Source of the DNA: Uloborus plumipes
Lineage: Eukaryota > Arthropoda > Arachnida > Araneae > Uloboridae
DNA length: 64,000 nt
Assembly: GCA_038373865.1 (NCBI GenBank)
Contig: JAXGGA010004504.1
Span: forward strand, 23,573-87,572
Reading direction: 5' to 3'
How positions within the stretch are numbered: position 1 is the stretch's first letter; every line of letters starts with the position of its first letter. Positions 35,777 through 46,765 of this stretch are shown piece after piece. Both the position numbers and the translations under genes were made by a program. Under the pieces are notes generated by a model. It saw nothing but the letters and a program-made list of their open reading frames with translations, ran no database searches and was not told the DNA's origin.

Positions 35777-35852
35777 ACCCGCAGGGGGACTCGAACCCTT
35801 GACCACTGGATCAGAAGGCCGGCACGCTTCCGACTGAGCCACGACGGCGTGC
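35777..35852 (-). ncRNA. tRNA-like module in the right inverted repeat
   Basis: Mirror copy of the left module on the minus strand: A box at 35830-35841, B box at 35786-35796 and a T-run on its 3' side (A-run on the + strand from 35776 leftwards). Both modules point into the element. Confidence 0.5.
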
Positions 35853-36040
35853 TAAGAGCAGAAGATTTTAAACTGATAAGGCTTCAACTTTAAAATCGGA
35901 CATTTTAAATCGATTTTTCTCAAAATTTTCTGAGTAGTGCGTCGTATTACTTCAACCACGTGAGGTACTAATGGTCCTCTTTCCCCACAAAAAAAATTGA
36001 CCCGAATCTCCGACCCCACGGCCGTGCCGTCTCCTTGTGA

Positions 36041-36546
36041 GAAGAAACAATACATCCCTCTCAACTTGACAAGAGATAAATGCCTCGTTTCATAAGAAGT
36101 CCAATAATCCTCGTCAAATGCCCTTGCCTTTGATCAATGATACAGATAAAAACAAATAGCCCGGGTCACTGGAAATATATTACTGCCAAGAAATTGCCCA
36201 TCACTTATGACTTAGTGCGCCCTTGACCCAAAATCTCGAGACTTTCTCTTTGTTTCAGAAACAAAATATTCGATTTTATTCCCATCAGGTATTATTTAAG
36301 GAAGGTTTCGCCCCCTCTTTTTCCCCCGCGTTCCAAGGGAGAAAGAAATGATGCTTGCATAAGAATCCGTTTTAAGCTGCTAAACTGAACTTGAATTTGT
36401 AATCTTTTCAACAACCGAGGAATTGCTCTGGGCCCCTAAAAGCTTTTAGAGATTTATGAATGTCAATGCGTCTATCCTTGTCTGATACTTTCGTGTTTTA
36501 TGTAGTTGTTGTCGGGGAAATATGTTCGTAAAATATTTTGCAGATG
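36041..36546 (+). repeat. Duplicated block, copy 1 (transposon target DNA)
   Basis: From gagaagaaacaatacatccc onward it is nearly identical to 46824-47327. With 31953-32000 (matching 46766-46823) it flanks the Tc5-like element, so the two loci are paralogues. Confidence 0.85.
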
Positions 36547-36902
36547 GATGAATATCAGGAAAAGTGCCAATTTGACCATGAAAATTTTCAATTTTCAAAG
36601 ATACCCAGAAAATAAAATTAATAGGGTATTTCAAATGCACATTAGTAACAATTTTTTTTAATCAGTGGCATGGTCAAGGGAACATTTACCCCCATTTCAA
36701 GGGGGTTGTCTTTGAGCGTTACCGACATGATGAGAATGCTACCGATCTGACAAATATAACAGATTTTACACTTAGTGTACAAAAGTAAACACTCTCACTA
36801 CCTTTTTTGTTTAAAAAGAAAATAATTTTTCTTAGAATATAATAATATTTATAGAATATGAACGCTTTTTGTCTCAAAAATAAAATTAGAGAATAATTAA
36901 AG

Positions 36903-37310
36903 TATTTTCACAAATAACTGACGAACCTATGGGAAAATGTCTTGAAGGCTCATAAAGTGCACCTCAAAATGAGAAAAAGTTGTGCATAGTTCGTGATCTT
37001 AAATCTCCAAGCTCTGAGGATCAACAGGGAACTTGATGAAAGTATTTTAAACTAAAGTATGTGTATTTTCACAAACAAGTGACAGATCTATAGGCGGATG
37101 TTCTGGAGGCTCATAAAGTGCACCTCAAGATGAGAAAATTGCATGTTTTAACGACGAATCTAGTTAGTTGTATACACTTTGTGATCTTACGTCTCTGTGC
37201 ACTGAGGGTCAACAGGGAAGTTGATGAGGATATTTTAAACTAGAGTATCTGTATTTTCACAAAGAAGTGACAGATCTATAGGCAGATGACCTATAAGCTC
37301 ATAAAAGGCA
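36903..37310. repeat. Tandem units of about 165-183 bp
   Basis: gtattttcacaaa begins units at 36903, 37068 and 37251; each has tgacagatctatagg and ggctcataaagtgcacctc, and the first two also have gggtcaacagggaa. Confidence 0.75.
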
Positions 37311-37357
37311 CCTCTTTTTTGTTATTTTCTGTTCAAGTTTTGGTATTTTTTTGTTCT

Positions 37358-37684
37358 TAGGTAGCCTGCAGCTCGTCTTGTAATATTACTGTAAAAATGT
37401 AAGTTGTTTCCCACTCTATTAACTATTTCAAATTTGAGGTAAAAGATAACATGGCAGAGGCCCGAGCAAGTTTCACGTCTGGACAGTGGGCAGTTGTGGA
37501 TAACGGTTTTTGTTTCTCCAAAGAAGTCCGATAAAGGACATTTCCACTGCAATGTCAGATAGGTGAGAATGAAACTTTTATTTCAACCTTGAACCTCTGA
37601 TATGTTATCTTCTACCTCAAATTTGAAATAGAATGGGAAACAATTTACATTTTTACTGTAATATTACAAGATAACAAGCTTTCT
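37358..37684. mobile_element. MITE with long inverted ends (copy 1)
   Basis: taatattactgtaaaaatgt, gtttcccactctatt and tttgaggtaaaagataacat at the left are inverted at the right, almost to the centre. A second copy is at 41541-41936. Confidence 0.75.
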
Positions 37685-38926
37685 TATGGTGACAAAAGAT
37701 TTTTCAATTTGCTACTAGAAGGGCGCTAAGATATAGGAACTTTTCAGCACCCCGTAATAAAATCGTAAAAAAATATATTTCTTCTTTGCATTTTCGCCAT
37801 TTTTAAATTTTAGTGAAAGCCTACGCAACAGTTTATTTTTGTTTGCCATTGTTAGAAGTGGAAGATGAAAACATTGTTAAGAATTTAACACTTGCTGTCG
37901 ATTGTTAACACAACAATATTTTGCTGCAGATATGATTTTTCCGTCTTTTGGAGAAAAGATTTTGAGTAGTAAACTTAAAAGCGAATTCTCTGCGACTTTT
38001 TGATTGCGATTTTTGAGGTAAGTCTAGTACCGTAACTCTTCTTATTTTTTATACTCTTAACTATAAAAGGAGAAATATCCATAATATTGAAAACCAATTT
38101 CTTTAACTTTTTACTTATTTATTTCGCAATTCAATGATACATTTCTAAACTGTAAATGCTAAAGTTATTCAAAAGAATTTGATGTTCTATCAATGTAATT
38201 TAAAATGCGTTATTAAAATTATTTGAAATTAGAAAAACGTAATGCTTACTGCTTAGTGTTGTGAATTTCAGCTGTGCAAAAGGTATTATTCCAATTTTTC
38301 AATAAACGAAGATATGCATGTCCTCCCCAAACATATAATGCAACCCAGTTTTTATATTAAAAAAATTATGATTTATTTTTCAAAATGATAATAAAATATG
38401 GTACTTACTTTTTTACTACACCGTAGCTGCAAATTTAGCGATAAAAACAGATTTGGAGGGTTTTTTGGCGGTTGTTGTTTTTGCGTGCTCGCATTTATCT
38501 AAAATCGCTAAAAAACAGCTAAATAAACATCCAAATCTGTTTTATCCGCCAAATCTGTTGCCGCGGTGGAGTAAATACCTAAGTACTTAAACGTAATGCT
38601 TAAATTTTGTACAAGTAGTTTTTCATAAGAGGACAGTAAAAAGCAAAAAAAAAAAAAAAAATCCCAATAAAGCCACCAGTTGAAAATGTTTAAATCATTT
38701 CAGTTTCAGTATATAAGCTTTTGTCCGTTATGACTGAGAATGATTAACTGTCAAAGAAAAATATTTTTTTAGTTGCGACTCAAGCACTTATAAAAACGAG
38801 TAATGTAAGTGAAATAACAGAGAAGTTTTTCGACTTTCAAACAGATCATCAAAACAATACTGTTAGATGACTGCTTCGATGACTGTTCACAAGCTGTTTT
38901 TTTTCCCACACCAGATTTGACTAAAG

Positions 38927-39012
38927 ATGGATACCATTGTAGATCCGGTGGAAAACTTGTATGTTTTTTATAAGTGTTATCTTAACACTTCCACCAAAAA
39001 TGTAACAAACTA
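38927..39012 (+). CDS. Host-gene exon, part left of the insertion
   Basis: Reads MDTIVDPVENLYVFYKC and on to NVTN, stopping at the TA that borders the transposon. The same frame resumes at 41169. Confidence 0.65.
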
Positions 39013-42000
39013 GGGGAAGACCGCCTATATTGGACCACTGCTTAAATTGGACCTCGGGCTTAAAATCTAGTCCAGAGATCTATGCTACACTTTAACGGTA
39101 GAAATATAAAGTTTTAGGAATAAAATCAATGTGTATGAAGTTTTACCAGTCTTCGAACTGCGTAGAGTGAGTTACGGCATGATTTATGTTGAAAACGTGT
39201 ATGATCTTATTTCGCGGACTTGTATCTAGTAAGATAGTACTAAAGCTTGTAAACTGAGGTAAACTGCTGTTATACCATGATGATCTGTGTTTAATAAGGA
39301 TTACATCTATGTATTAACATGCGCGATTGTGATTATTTTTGACAGAGCAATAAGCTGAAGAATAAAAAATGGCGTGTTATCCTTTATTGGACCGAAAAAA
39401 ATTTCCTATATTGGACCGGTGGTCCAATTTAAGAATATGATTTTAAACAAGACTTTTTGTTAATCGTAACGTAAAATAAGTGACTCATCTGATTTAATAG
39501 CGTAGTTAAAAATATTTTAAACATGCTTTAACACCTATTCACGATATTCATTTAAACTTTTCCATCAAGCACATTTTCTAGAAGCTGCAACTTCTTAAAA
39601 TGTATGTTGTTTTTTCTCTTCATCCATTAAGCTGCCGATTCAGAAACATAGTTATTAACTGAAGTAAAATTTGTGCTGGTTTACCGAGACAAAAATATGA
39701 AATTCCTCGATATGTTCGAAAAGATTTTAAAAAGAAACAATTTATATGCTACTAAAATGTTCAATGTAGATGAAGCTGGACTTTTCACTGTCCAAGAGCC
39801 CCAAAATATATTGACGTATAAAGGTAAACACCAGGTTGGAGCAGTAATGAGTGGTGAACGTGGTAGAAACACTCTGGCTATTTGCTGCATAAGTGCAACA
39901 GAATTGCTAACCCCCCCCCCCCTTCCCATGTTTATTTTCAAACGATTACGTTCCATGTATTATATTATCATAAAAATATCCCCTGGTGTGCAATATGCTC
40001 TTTCAAAAGAATGTTGGATCATAAACGATAATCCACACACTGATACAACATTTCATTAAAATCGTTAGGCCAAGCAATGTAAAAAAGATTGTCTTTCTAT
40101 TAATGAATAGGCACAGCACTTACATAAAGAACATATATCAATAAACTTGGCTAACGAGAACGATATAATAATGCTTTCTCTTTAAGCACACCATGCACGT
40201 AGATGTGGTCTTTATTCAGTTTCTGTCTAGATATTTTAGTCGAGCATGTGATACATGGATGCGAGAACATCCAATGAGATCCATTACCCAATATCGCATA
40301 GGAGAACTGTTTGATAGCTCCTATGGTCAAACCGCAATCAAAGCCATGGCAAATGCAGTGAGGTGATTCTAAAGAACAGGAGTTTGATCTGTTAATTTAC
40401 ATGTGTTTAATGACACTGACTTGGCTGGAGCAGAGTTAGAGGCTGGAACTGAGTTAGTAGTCCAGATAAAACAACTCAAAGTGAACAGGCTACATGTTCG
40501 GTGTAAGTTGTACACCATGTACAACAACTAGCTACGACTTCAATTAGTACATGTTCAGCAGAATCAGAGGATCAAAACATGATTGTCAACTCTAACTACG
40601 ATTTTGTTAAACCGGTTCACATATCACCTTTGCCCAAAAAAAAAAAGAACCAAAAAGAAGGCTATCTCAGCAATCATTCTAACGCCGTATGAAAGAAGCA
40701 TAGAACAGAAAAAGTCACACAAGACGAAGCAAGAAACTGTACAAAACCATTGTTATTGCAATATTTGCCATGGAGATGAAGTGAAAACATGATTAAGTGC
40801 ATGAAGTGCCATCGGTGAGTTTATCAACACTGCCTAATAGAGGCCGAAGCAAAAGAAGCTCTATTGCAAGTCCTGGTAAAGAGCTGCATAGTACAAATTT
40901 AAATTATTCTATGATTTCCTGGTACGGTCCAATTTAGGAAGCGCATGGTTCAATATAGGCGCATATATTCCTAAATTGGACTTTTACAACTTTTTATAAA
41001 ATATTTTTTTTAAAAATAACGTTCATATTTTCAGAAAATATAAGCTCCTAGGGCCATTACTGATTAAATTTAGCTTACGATGCCCTATTTTGTATTTTTG
41101 TTTTGCTTCACATTGAGCGACACAGGCCTCCTGTTCTTAGGGGGTCCAATATAGGCGGTCTTCCCCTATTTGGATGATGTAACTACAGACTTCAAACAAG
41201 TCTTGGATACCATTAACATGCCAACTCTTGGCGGAGACGGATTTCCCGACTTCAGCCGTCTTATTCTAAACTTGGATGCAGTGATTGTAAAAATGACCTC
41301 AATGATGAACGAATACTCATTTCACGGTGATTTATTTATCATGGAGAATGAAGAAAAATATGTGGCACCAGGTAAGCAATATGAAATGAAACTTTTTATA
41401 AATCTTCTGTTCTTATCTGTTATACTTATCCCCCATTATTACAGATTTACACTTAGCAAATATCTTTGCAAATACGAGGGGGTGCTGAAAAATTCCTGGC
41501 TTTTTTTCATTCAAGTTGTAAATTGAAAAATTTTTACTACCATAAGAAAGATAGTTATTTTGTTATATTAAAGTAAAAATGTAAGTTGTTTCCCATTCTA
41601 TTAGATATTTCAATATTGAGGTGGCAGGTAACATGTCAGAGGTACAAACAAATTTCACGACTCTGCAGTTGTGGAGCGTTAAGAAGTTTTTTTTTCGCTA
41701 AAGAAAGAACAGTCCTGTTCTCACCTAGTGTCTGTGACATTTCAGTGTGAATGTCTTTCGCAGACTTTCTTTGAAGAAACAAAACCTTCATCATACTCCT
41801 AAACTGATCAACCTTGAAAATTGCTTGAACCTCTGCAATGCTATCTTCTACCTCAAATTTGAAATATAGCTGATAGAGTGGGAAAGAACTTACATTTTAA
41901 CTGTAATATTACTGGAAAAAAAGCTTTCTTATATTAGCAAAACTAGCTGTCGTGGCCGTCACGAAACTTTCTTCTATATCTATCTTACGAATTCCAGTTA

Positions 42001-44401
42001 CAAAATAAAATACGTACTCGCCCTAATAATGGGAAACAGCTCCAATTTCCCAATTATCGTAATAACCCTGCAAATGCAGAATCAATGAGCGAAATTGGAA
42101 ATCATTGCAAAAACCTTGTTTAGATTAATTGCAAACACTTTATTTGTTAGTAAAAAGAAATTGGCAACAGTTAAAAATTTCAAATCATTGAAAGTTTTCA
42201 GTTGTTTTGATAATTAAATAGCGTGAAAGCGATTTTTTAATGAATTAATTTTTCGCATTGTTGACTAAGTGCAAAAATCACCCCACCCTCCCCCTGGGGT
42301 GATTGGCGCCAAAATTTAATCGATGCTTGCTTCCATATTGGGTTAGTGTCATTCCAAATTTCATTCAAATCTCAGCAATATTTCTCGAGATACAGTAGGT
42401 GCAATGACAAAATAAGCACTTTTGATTGCTCCACCCCCCTTTGAGATATTGACACACAAATTAAATCAGCATTTGTACTCAATAGGGTCTACCTATGAAC
42501 TAATTTTCGTTTGATTCCGCCTGTTACTTTCCGAGATATAGCAATCACCCCCGCGCAGAACACGTGCGATTGCTCCACCCCCCTTGGAGGAATTCGCTAA
42601 ACAAAGTCAGGTGCACCAGTTCACATGGTGATACATATGTGCAAAAATTTTTGTTCGATTTCATTCAGTAGTTTTTGCTCTAGCGTGGCCACAAAAACTG
42701 GTCACACACATACAGACTCACACACACACAGACATACAGACACACAGACAAACTTTTTCCAAAAATGGTCGAAATGGACTCAGCGCACCTCAAAACGTGC
42801 AAATCCGTCAAAATTCGACAATTTTCACGAAACCAATATTTTCTTCTATACAGGGTGTCCACTCCAATCGTGGACCAATAGCTAATTTCTAAACCGTTAG
42901 AGATAAGCATATAGTTTATTTAGGACAAAATCTCCAAATTATGAAAGGAATTTTGGGTCGATTCAATGTTTTTCAAAAAATCAAATTTTGAAAGAGTTAC
43001 GAAATTTAAATTTTCTACAGCCCCCCAGTCCTATCAATCATATTTAGTAAAACATTCTTGACACTGTAACGTTTAAAACTAAAAAAAATCACTCTTCTAC
43101 CACAAAAATTGACCGAGTTATGACGTTTTGAAAAATCAAGATTTTGCATTGTTTCATGACGTTATCGAGAGATCGCTTAAGCGACCGTATGCGAAATCCT
43201 TCAAAATCTTGATTTTTCAAAACGTCATAACTCGGTCAATTTTTGTGGTAGAAGAGTGATTTTTTTTTTAGTTTTAAACGTTACAGTGTCAAGAATGTTT
43301 TACTAAATATGATTGATAGGACTGGGGGCTGTATAAAAATTTAAATTTCGTAACTCTTTCAAAATTTGATTTTTTGAAAAACATTGATGGACCCAAAATT
43401 CCTTTCATAAGTTAAGATTTTTTCCCAAATAAACTATATGCTTATCTCTAACGGTTTAGAAATTAGCTATTGGTCCACGATTGGAGTGGACACCCTGTAT
43501 ATTAGATATAGAAGAAAGTAAAAATACAGTTTGCAACAAGAGAAGTGTGCAAAGCCATAAACTTTTCAGCAACCTTACGTATTATTTTTATATGTAATAC
43601 ATATAAGCTTTTAGTGTTACTTTTATTAAGAAATATCTATTAACTTTTATTTCAGACGCTTCTTCTGATTCAAATAAGCCTTTGAAAAAAAAGAAAACGG
43701 GACTTCTAAGAAAAGTGTTTGGCTTCTTGACCCCGAGGTAAGCCTCTCATCATTAATTCTCACTTTGCTTCAAGTAGGAATGCACCGATATGCAAATTGG
43801 ACGATTACCAATTATCGATTTATTGGCAATTGATAATCGGTAAGGCCGATTATTAATCATGATTATTATTTTTAATACTACTACTTTCTCCATCCTTTTT
43901 TTTCTTTAGCAATTTCGATTTTAGAAATAGGTACTAATTTGTTTCTAATAGACTATTTGTCCCTAATTTCCTAATTTTCACAAAATTTCAAAATTTATCA
44001 AATTTCATTGAGCCAATTTCCATGCATGAAAATTAAAAATGAGAGAGAGGAGAATGCAGGGTTTTCAGAAAATGAGGTATTTACTAACAAATTTATTCAT
44101 CTTATATATTTTTTAATTTATATAGTTTCTCAATGAAAGTATGCATTAAAAAATTATTCAAAATAGATTTTTTTCACCGATTAATCGGCCAAGATTTTCC
44201 ATTAAGAAATATTCGGCAAAACGTTGCCGAATATGACCGACTAGTCGGTGCATCCCTAGCTTCAAGATTCTCATGGCAATTAACGTTTGACTAGATGCTT
44301 GAACAATGAGGAATAGTTGTGTTTTGCCTTTCTACAATTATTCCTTTCCTAATTCTTCATTTCTTCTTCATAGGTTCTTAAAAAAGAAGACCTCTGCCTA
44401 A
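38927..44401 (+). CDS. Unidentified host gene, coding exon split by a pogo insertion
   Basis: Coding segments 38927-39012, 41169-41371, 43656-43737 and 44374-44401 read in one frame once the element at 39013-41166 and one TA are removed. The splice sites after 41371 (CCAG|gtaagc), around 43656-43737 (ttttatttcag ... CGAG|gtaagc) and before 44374 (cttcatag) are good and the phases agree. The product has 132 residues from the ATG at 38927: an acidic, partly helical region (YLDDVTTDFKQVLDTI) and a very basic C-terminal tail (PLKKKKTGLLRKVFGF, FLKKKTSA). I do not recognise the family. An upstream acceptor (cccacaccag, 38914) with an in-frame TGA after it suggests that the ATG is the true start behind a 5'UTR exon, but a longer protein through another acceptor is possible. 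As sequenced the insertion should break the gene. Confidence 0.68.
39013..41166 (+). mobile_element. pogo/Tigger-like transposon inside a coding exon
   Basis: A 2,154-bp element. The first 24 bp (GGGGAAGACCGCCTATATTG ...) are perfectly inverted at the right end, and TA flanks both sides (39011-39012, 41167-41168). Further ttggacc motifs near 39405 and 40925-40980 look like extra end-binding sites. It carries a decayed transposase gene, so its own copy could not move it; insertion with help from another element is inferred. Confidence 0.88.
39673..40920 (+). pseudogene. pogo/Tigger-type transposase relic
   Basis: The first catalytic Asp lies in MFNVDEAGLFTVQEP, followed by KGKHQVGAVMSGERG and LPMFIFKR. 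After a deleted and shifted stretch the family wording returns as NENDIIMLSL (40150-40185), VDVVF (third Asp), DTWMREHPMRSITQYRIGEL (40240-40300) and, at 40755-40870, a zinc cluster CNICHGDE ... MIKCMKCHR ... HCLIEAEA. Several stops and frame changes lie between, and the second Asp is not recognisable. It is a broken DDE transposase, not a host gene. Confidence 0.8.
41169..41371 (+). CDS. Host-gene exon, part right of the insertion
   Basis: Continues DVTTDFKQVLDTINMPTL ... FIMENEEKYVAP and ends in a strong donor (gtaagc). No internal stop. Confidence 0.72.
41541..41936. mobile_element. MITE with long inverted ends (copy 2), in a host intron
   Basis: Shares aaaaatgtaagttgtttccc, tatcttctacctcaaatttg and ctgtaatattac with 37358-37684 and has the same foldback layout. 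It lies in the intron 41372-43655. Confidence 0.7.
41943..43506 (-). mobile_element. Non-autonomous Helitron (family 3), in a host intron
   Basis: On the minus strand the 3' end has a CGTG-ACGGC-CACG hairpin, then ACAGCTAG and T; the 5' end is TCTAATATAGAAGAAA after A. Splitting its 5' end is the palindromic MITE 42851-43497. Internal CA-rich acacacagacatacagacac is at about 42718-42750. No Rep/helicase frame. Confidence 0.75.
42851..43497. mobile_element. Palindromic MITE, Tc1/mariner-like (TA duplication)
   Basis: The 647 bp are almost one inverted repeat: CAGGGTGTCCACTCCAATCG ... CGATTGGAGTGGACACCCTG, with TA on both sides (42849-42850, 43498-43499). The loop is about 50 bp near 43160-43200. 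It sits in the 5' end of a Helitron. Confidence 0.88.
43656..43737 (+). CDS. Host-gene exon encoding a basic segment
   Basis: Flanked by taacttttatttcag and gtaagcc. Encodes ASSDSNKPLKKKKTGLLR and KVFGFLTP. Confidence 0.75.
43775..44258. mobile_element. hAT MITE with 8-bp target duplication
   Basis: The ends TAGGAATGCACCGA and GTCGGTGCATCCCTA are inverted, and GCTTCAAG flanks both sides (43767-43774, 44259-44266). An 8-bp duplication and TAGGG-type ends are typical of hAT. It lies in the last host intron. Confidence 0.88.
44374..44401 (+). CDS. Host-gene last coding segment
   Basis: After ttcttcttcatag it completes an Arg codon, then FLKKKTSA and TAA. The following 1.6 kb look like single-copy 3'UTR. 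Confidence 0.72.
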
Positions 44402-46000
44402 AACGTGCCAAAAAAGAAAAAAAAAAAAAGCAGCCGCCGAGATCAGTGTACTTCTTCGATCCTTCATACCAGTCTACCAACTTTGCTTTGAATGCTGTTC
44501 ATTAGAAGTGGGACATTTTCTGTTTCATCGTTCTTATTGTCTCAGACTGAGACATTCAGCAAATATTTCAGTGATTTGACCCGTTGAAGACTTCTGCAAG
44601 GAAACTGGAACATCCGAGAGCCTGCTGAAGATATAGATGCACTGCATGGATCAGGGAAACATTTAAGCTTAGAGAGCTCTTGAAATGTCAAGATTGGTCC
44701 CATCCAGTCTGACAGAAGACTGAAAAGGTGGAATTTCTGCCGCAAAAAGCATTGTGGTCCTTCGTGCCTTAGCCAAAGTAATTGCCATTCAATGAAGCTG
44801 TGTATGTCCAATTGAGCATCTTGCGAGAGTGATGGTTGTTTCGTTTCATAAACAACAGTAAAAGGAAAGAGAATATTAACCGGAAACTGGAAGCAAATCA
44901 TCGCAAGTTATCGTACTCAAGCTCGGGAACTGCGAATAGCGCAAACCTATCTCTTCTCTCTGAAGATCAGAAGTAAAAAAAAAATGGAAGAAGGGTTACT
45001 GTTTTCTGAAAGTCAAGAGAGGCTATTGATTATATAGAAGATAGATAGATATCGATGTCCAGATGCGTGAAATGATTAGTTCAGACATTCCTCTAGTTTC
45101 AAGTGGGAAAAATGAGAGCTTTAACAACTAGCATTTGTATACGTTTTTGACTTTTGATTCTAAACTGTTTGACGATTCATCGGGAGATCTGGTTATTGTT
45201 TTGAAGATCGTACCGCTAGTCAATGAATATTTGAATCAATTTCTACTGGAGGAATATGCTATTGGTCTAAGAAAAATCATAAAGCCTTGTAAGCACCAGT
45301 GAAATCCTTATCACGTAAGCGTGCACAAATGGTTTTGCAAAATAATCCCAGGACTTTGATCAGTACTTGACTTTCACACCTGAAAATTCAAGAACAGTGT
45401 CTAAGATTGAAATTTTCGTCCTTACTTTTATGAAACCCCTCCTTCTAGAACGAAATTGCAAAAGAAATGTGTTTTTTCTAAAAACGAGTCTTCATACAAG
45501 CCATATTTGAGACATTAAATAACCTTTGGACAATGCTTCAAGATCCCATCCAGTCTGCTGAAACTATCTAAAACCCAATGAACCCTTTTATCCACTGCCA
45601 CGTCATTCCCGCCTCTCTTTTCATCTCGAGGCATCATCATGGGAAATTCCATGCAGAGCTTCAGAATTTAGGTCCTCTAAGCTTCAGAGTTTTTGACCCT
45701 CATTAGCAAACTTTATTTACGTCCACACTAATTGATAGACACACAAGAACAAACTATGACTTTTCTGTTTTGACGAACATACTTTTAACTAGTAAGGCAA
45801 ACTAAAGTGTTAAAAAAAAAAGAAGATTGCTATTGTGCGCTTTATACGTTTTCTAATGATGTAAAAGGAACATATACCTATTGGGGAAACCGCCTTGTAA
45901 TTTGCGAAAGGTGTAATGCAACTCGGAGACGTACCTCATAGGTGACGTGGAAAACTGTTTCAAATTTATAGCAACGTTCAATAAATTAATTCTATACTTC
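44402..46000 (+). other. Probable 3'UTR of the split host gene
   Basis: Less AT-rich, repeat-poor DNA follows the stop codon up to AATAAA at 45980-45985. Open frames here on either strand are short and show no family similarity. Confidence 0.5.
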
Positions 46001-46479
46001 ACCTGTTGCACGTTTTCTTCCTCTTACTACATCACACTTACTATCACTCTTAAAATCCTCTCACTAATGGAAGTTTCTCAGTTAAAAAAACAGAGAAATA
46101 AATAAAGACTAAACAGATTTGTTTAGTAAAACAAGTATTATACAAAATGAATACTACGTGTACAAAATGTATACTATTACTTTTCCAACAGAGAACTTCC
46201 ATTACTCTACATCAAACAGCATATTCCTGCTAAAAAAAGCTCTGAATCTCTTTAAAAATGGCAGCTAAAATATTTATAAGGTTCTTGTACCCAATATGGA
46301 CTATCTAAGGAAAATGTGTTTTGTCCAACAATCCACTCTCTCTCTTACAATCCACTAATCGAAGTTTCCCTGTTTAAGAAAACTAACTAAATAAATAAAT
46401 AAATAAAGACTAAACAGCTTTGTTTAATAAAACAAGTATTATGCAAAATGGATATTATATGTGTATGTGTAGCAAATAA
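46001..46479. other. No gene recognised
   Basis: AT-rich flank. Two diverged repeats of ggaagtttctc ... aaataaataaagactaaacag and gtttagtaaaacaagtattat (46065-46150 and 46370-46450) show a local duplication of about 300 bp. Confidence 0.45.
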
Positions 46480-46625
46480 ACTAGAGCTGTTGAGAGTTAG
46501 AAACTAGCTATTTCACAGCTTAATACTCTAAAGATAGCAATTTTAATTTACGTATTATAAAATTAGCAATTTTCGTTTATTAAAATAAAATTGCTGTAAA
46601 ATTAGCTGTATTATACTGTAAAAAA
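46480..46625. repeat. Short block of ctgtaaaattagc motifs
   Basis: Repeats of the type aaaattagcaattttcgttta and gctgtaaaattagctgtatt relate it to the blocks at 31.6 kb, 54.7-59.2 kb and 62.9 kb. Confidence 0.6.
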
Positions 46626-46765
46626 AGCATCCATTTTTGCAATACAGGGACATTTTCTGTTTCCTTTTTCTTTTTTTTTTAATGAACGCTTTTATTTCAA
46701 CTTTTGTTTGCTTTGCCTTGCATTTTAAGCACTTACACGGCAAGACATTATTTATAGTCCTATAG

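Larger units (their letters stand above)
32004..36037 (-). mobile_element. Complete Tc4/Tc5-like (pogo-group) DNA transposon
   Basis: The element is 4,034 bp with 261-bp inverted ends (32004-32264, 35777-36037) that start CAAGGAGACGGCACGGCC and differ at only a handful of positions. It is flanked by TGA on both sides within C-TGA-G; Tc4 and Tc5 of nematodes use CTNAG targets and duplicate TNA. It carries one spliced transposase gene on the minus strand, tRNA-like modules in both ends, and tandem repeats beside the gene. The near-identity of the ends and the open frame suggest recent activity, which is inference. A paralogous empty site lies near 46817. Confidence 0.88.

Noticed and set aside
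37938..38023. Possible extra exon between gctgcag and gtaagtct
   Set aside because: Good splice borders, but no frame is open throughout and links to 38927; at most a 5'UTR exon.
41189..41371. Host exon starting at an acceptor aactacag (41188)
   Set aside because: The frame is open further left and continues across the transposon into 38927-39012, and the phase would not fit an upstream gtatgt donor at 38959.
44542..44901. 119-codon minus-strand frame
   Set aside because: Lies in the probable 3'UTR of the host gene, with no family similarity or splice context.
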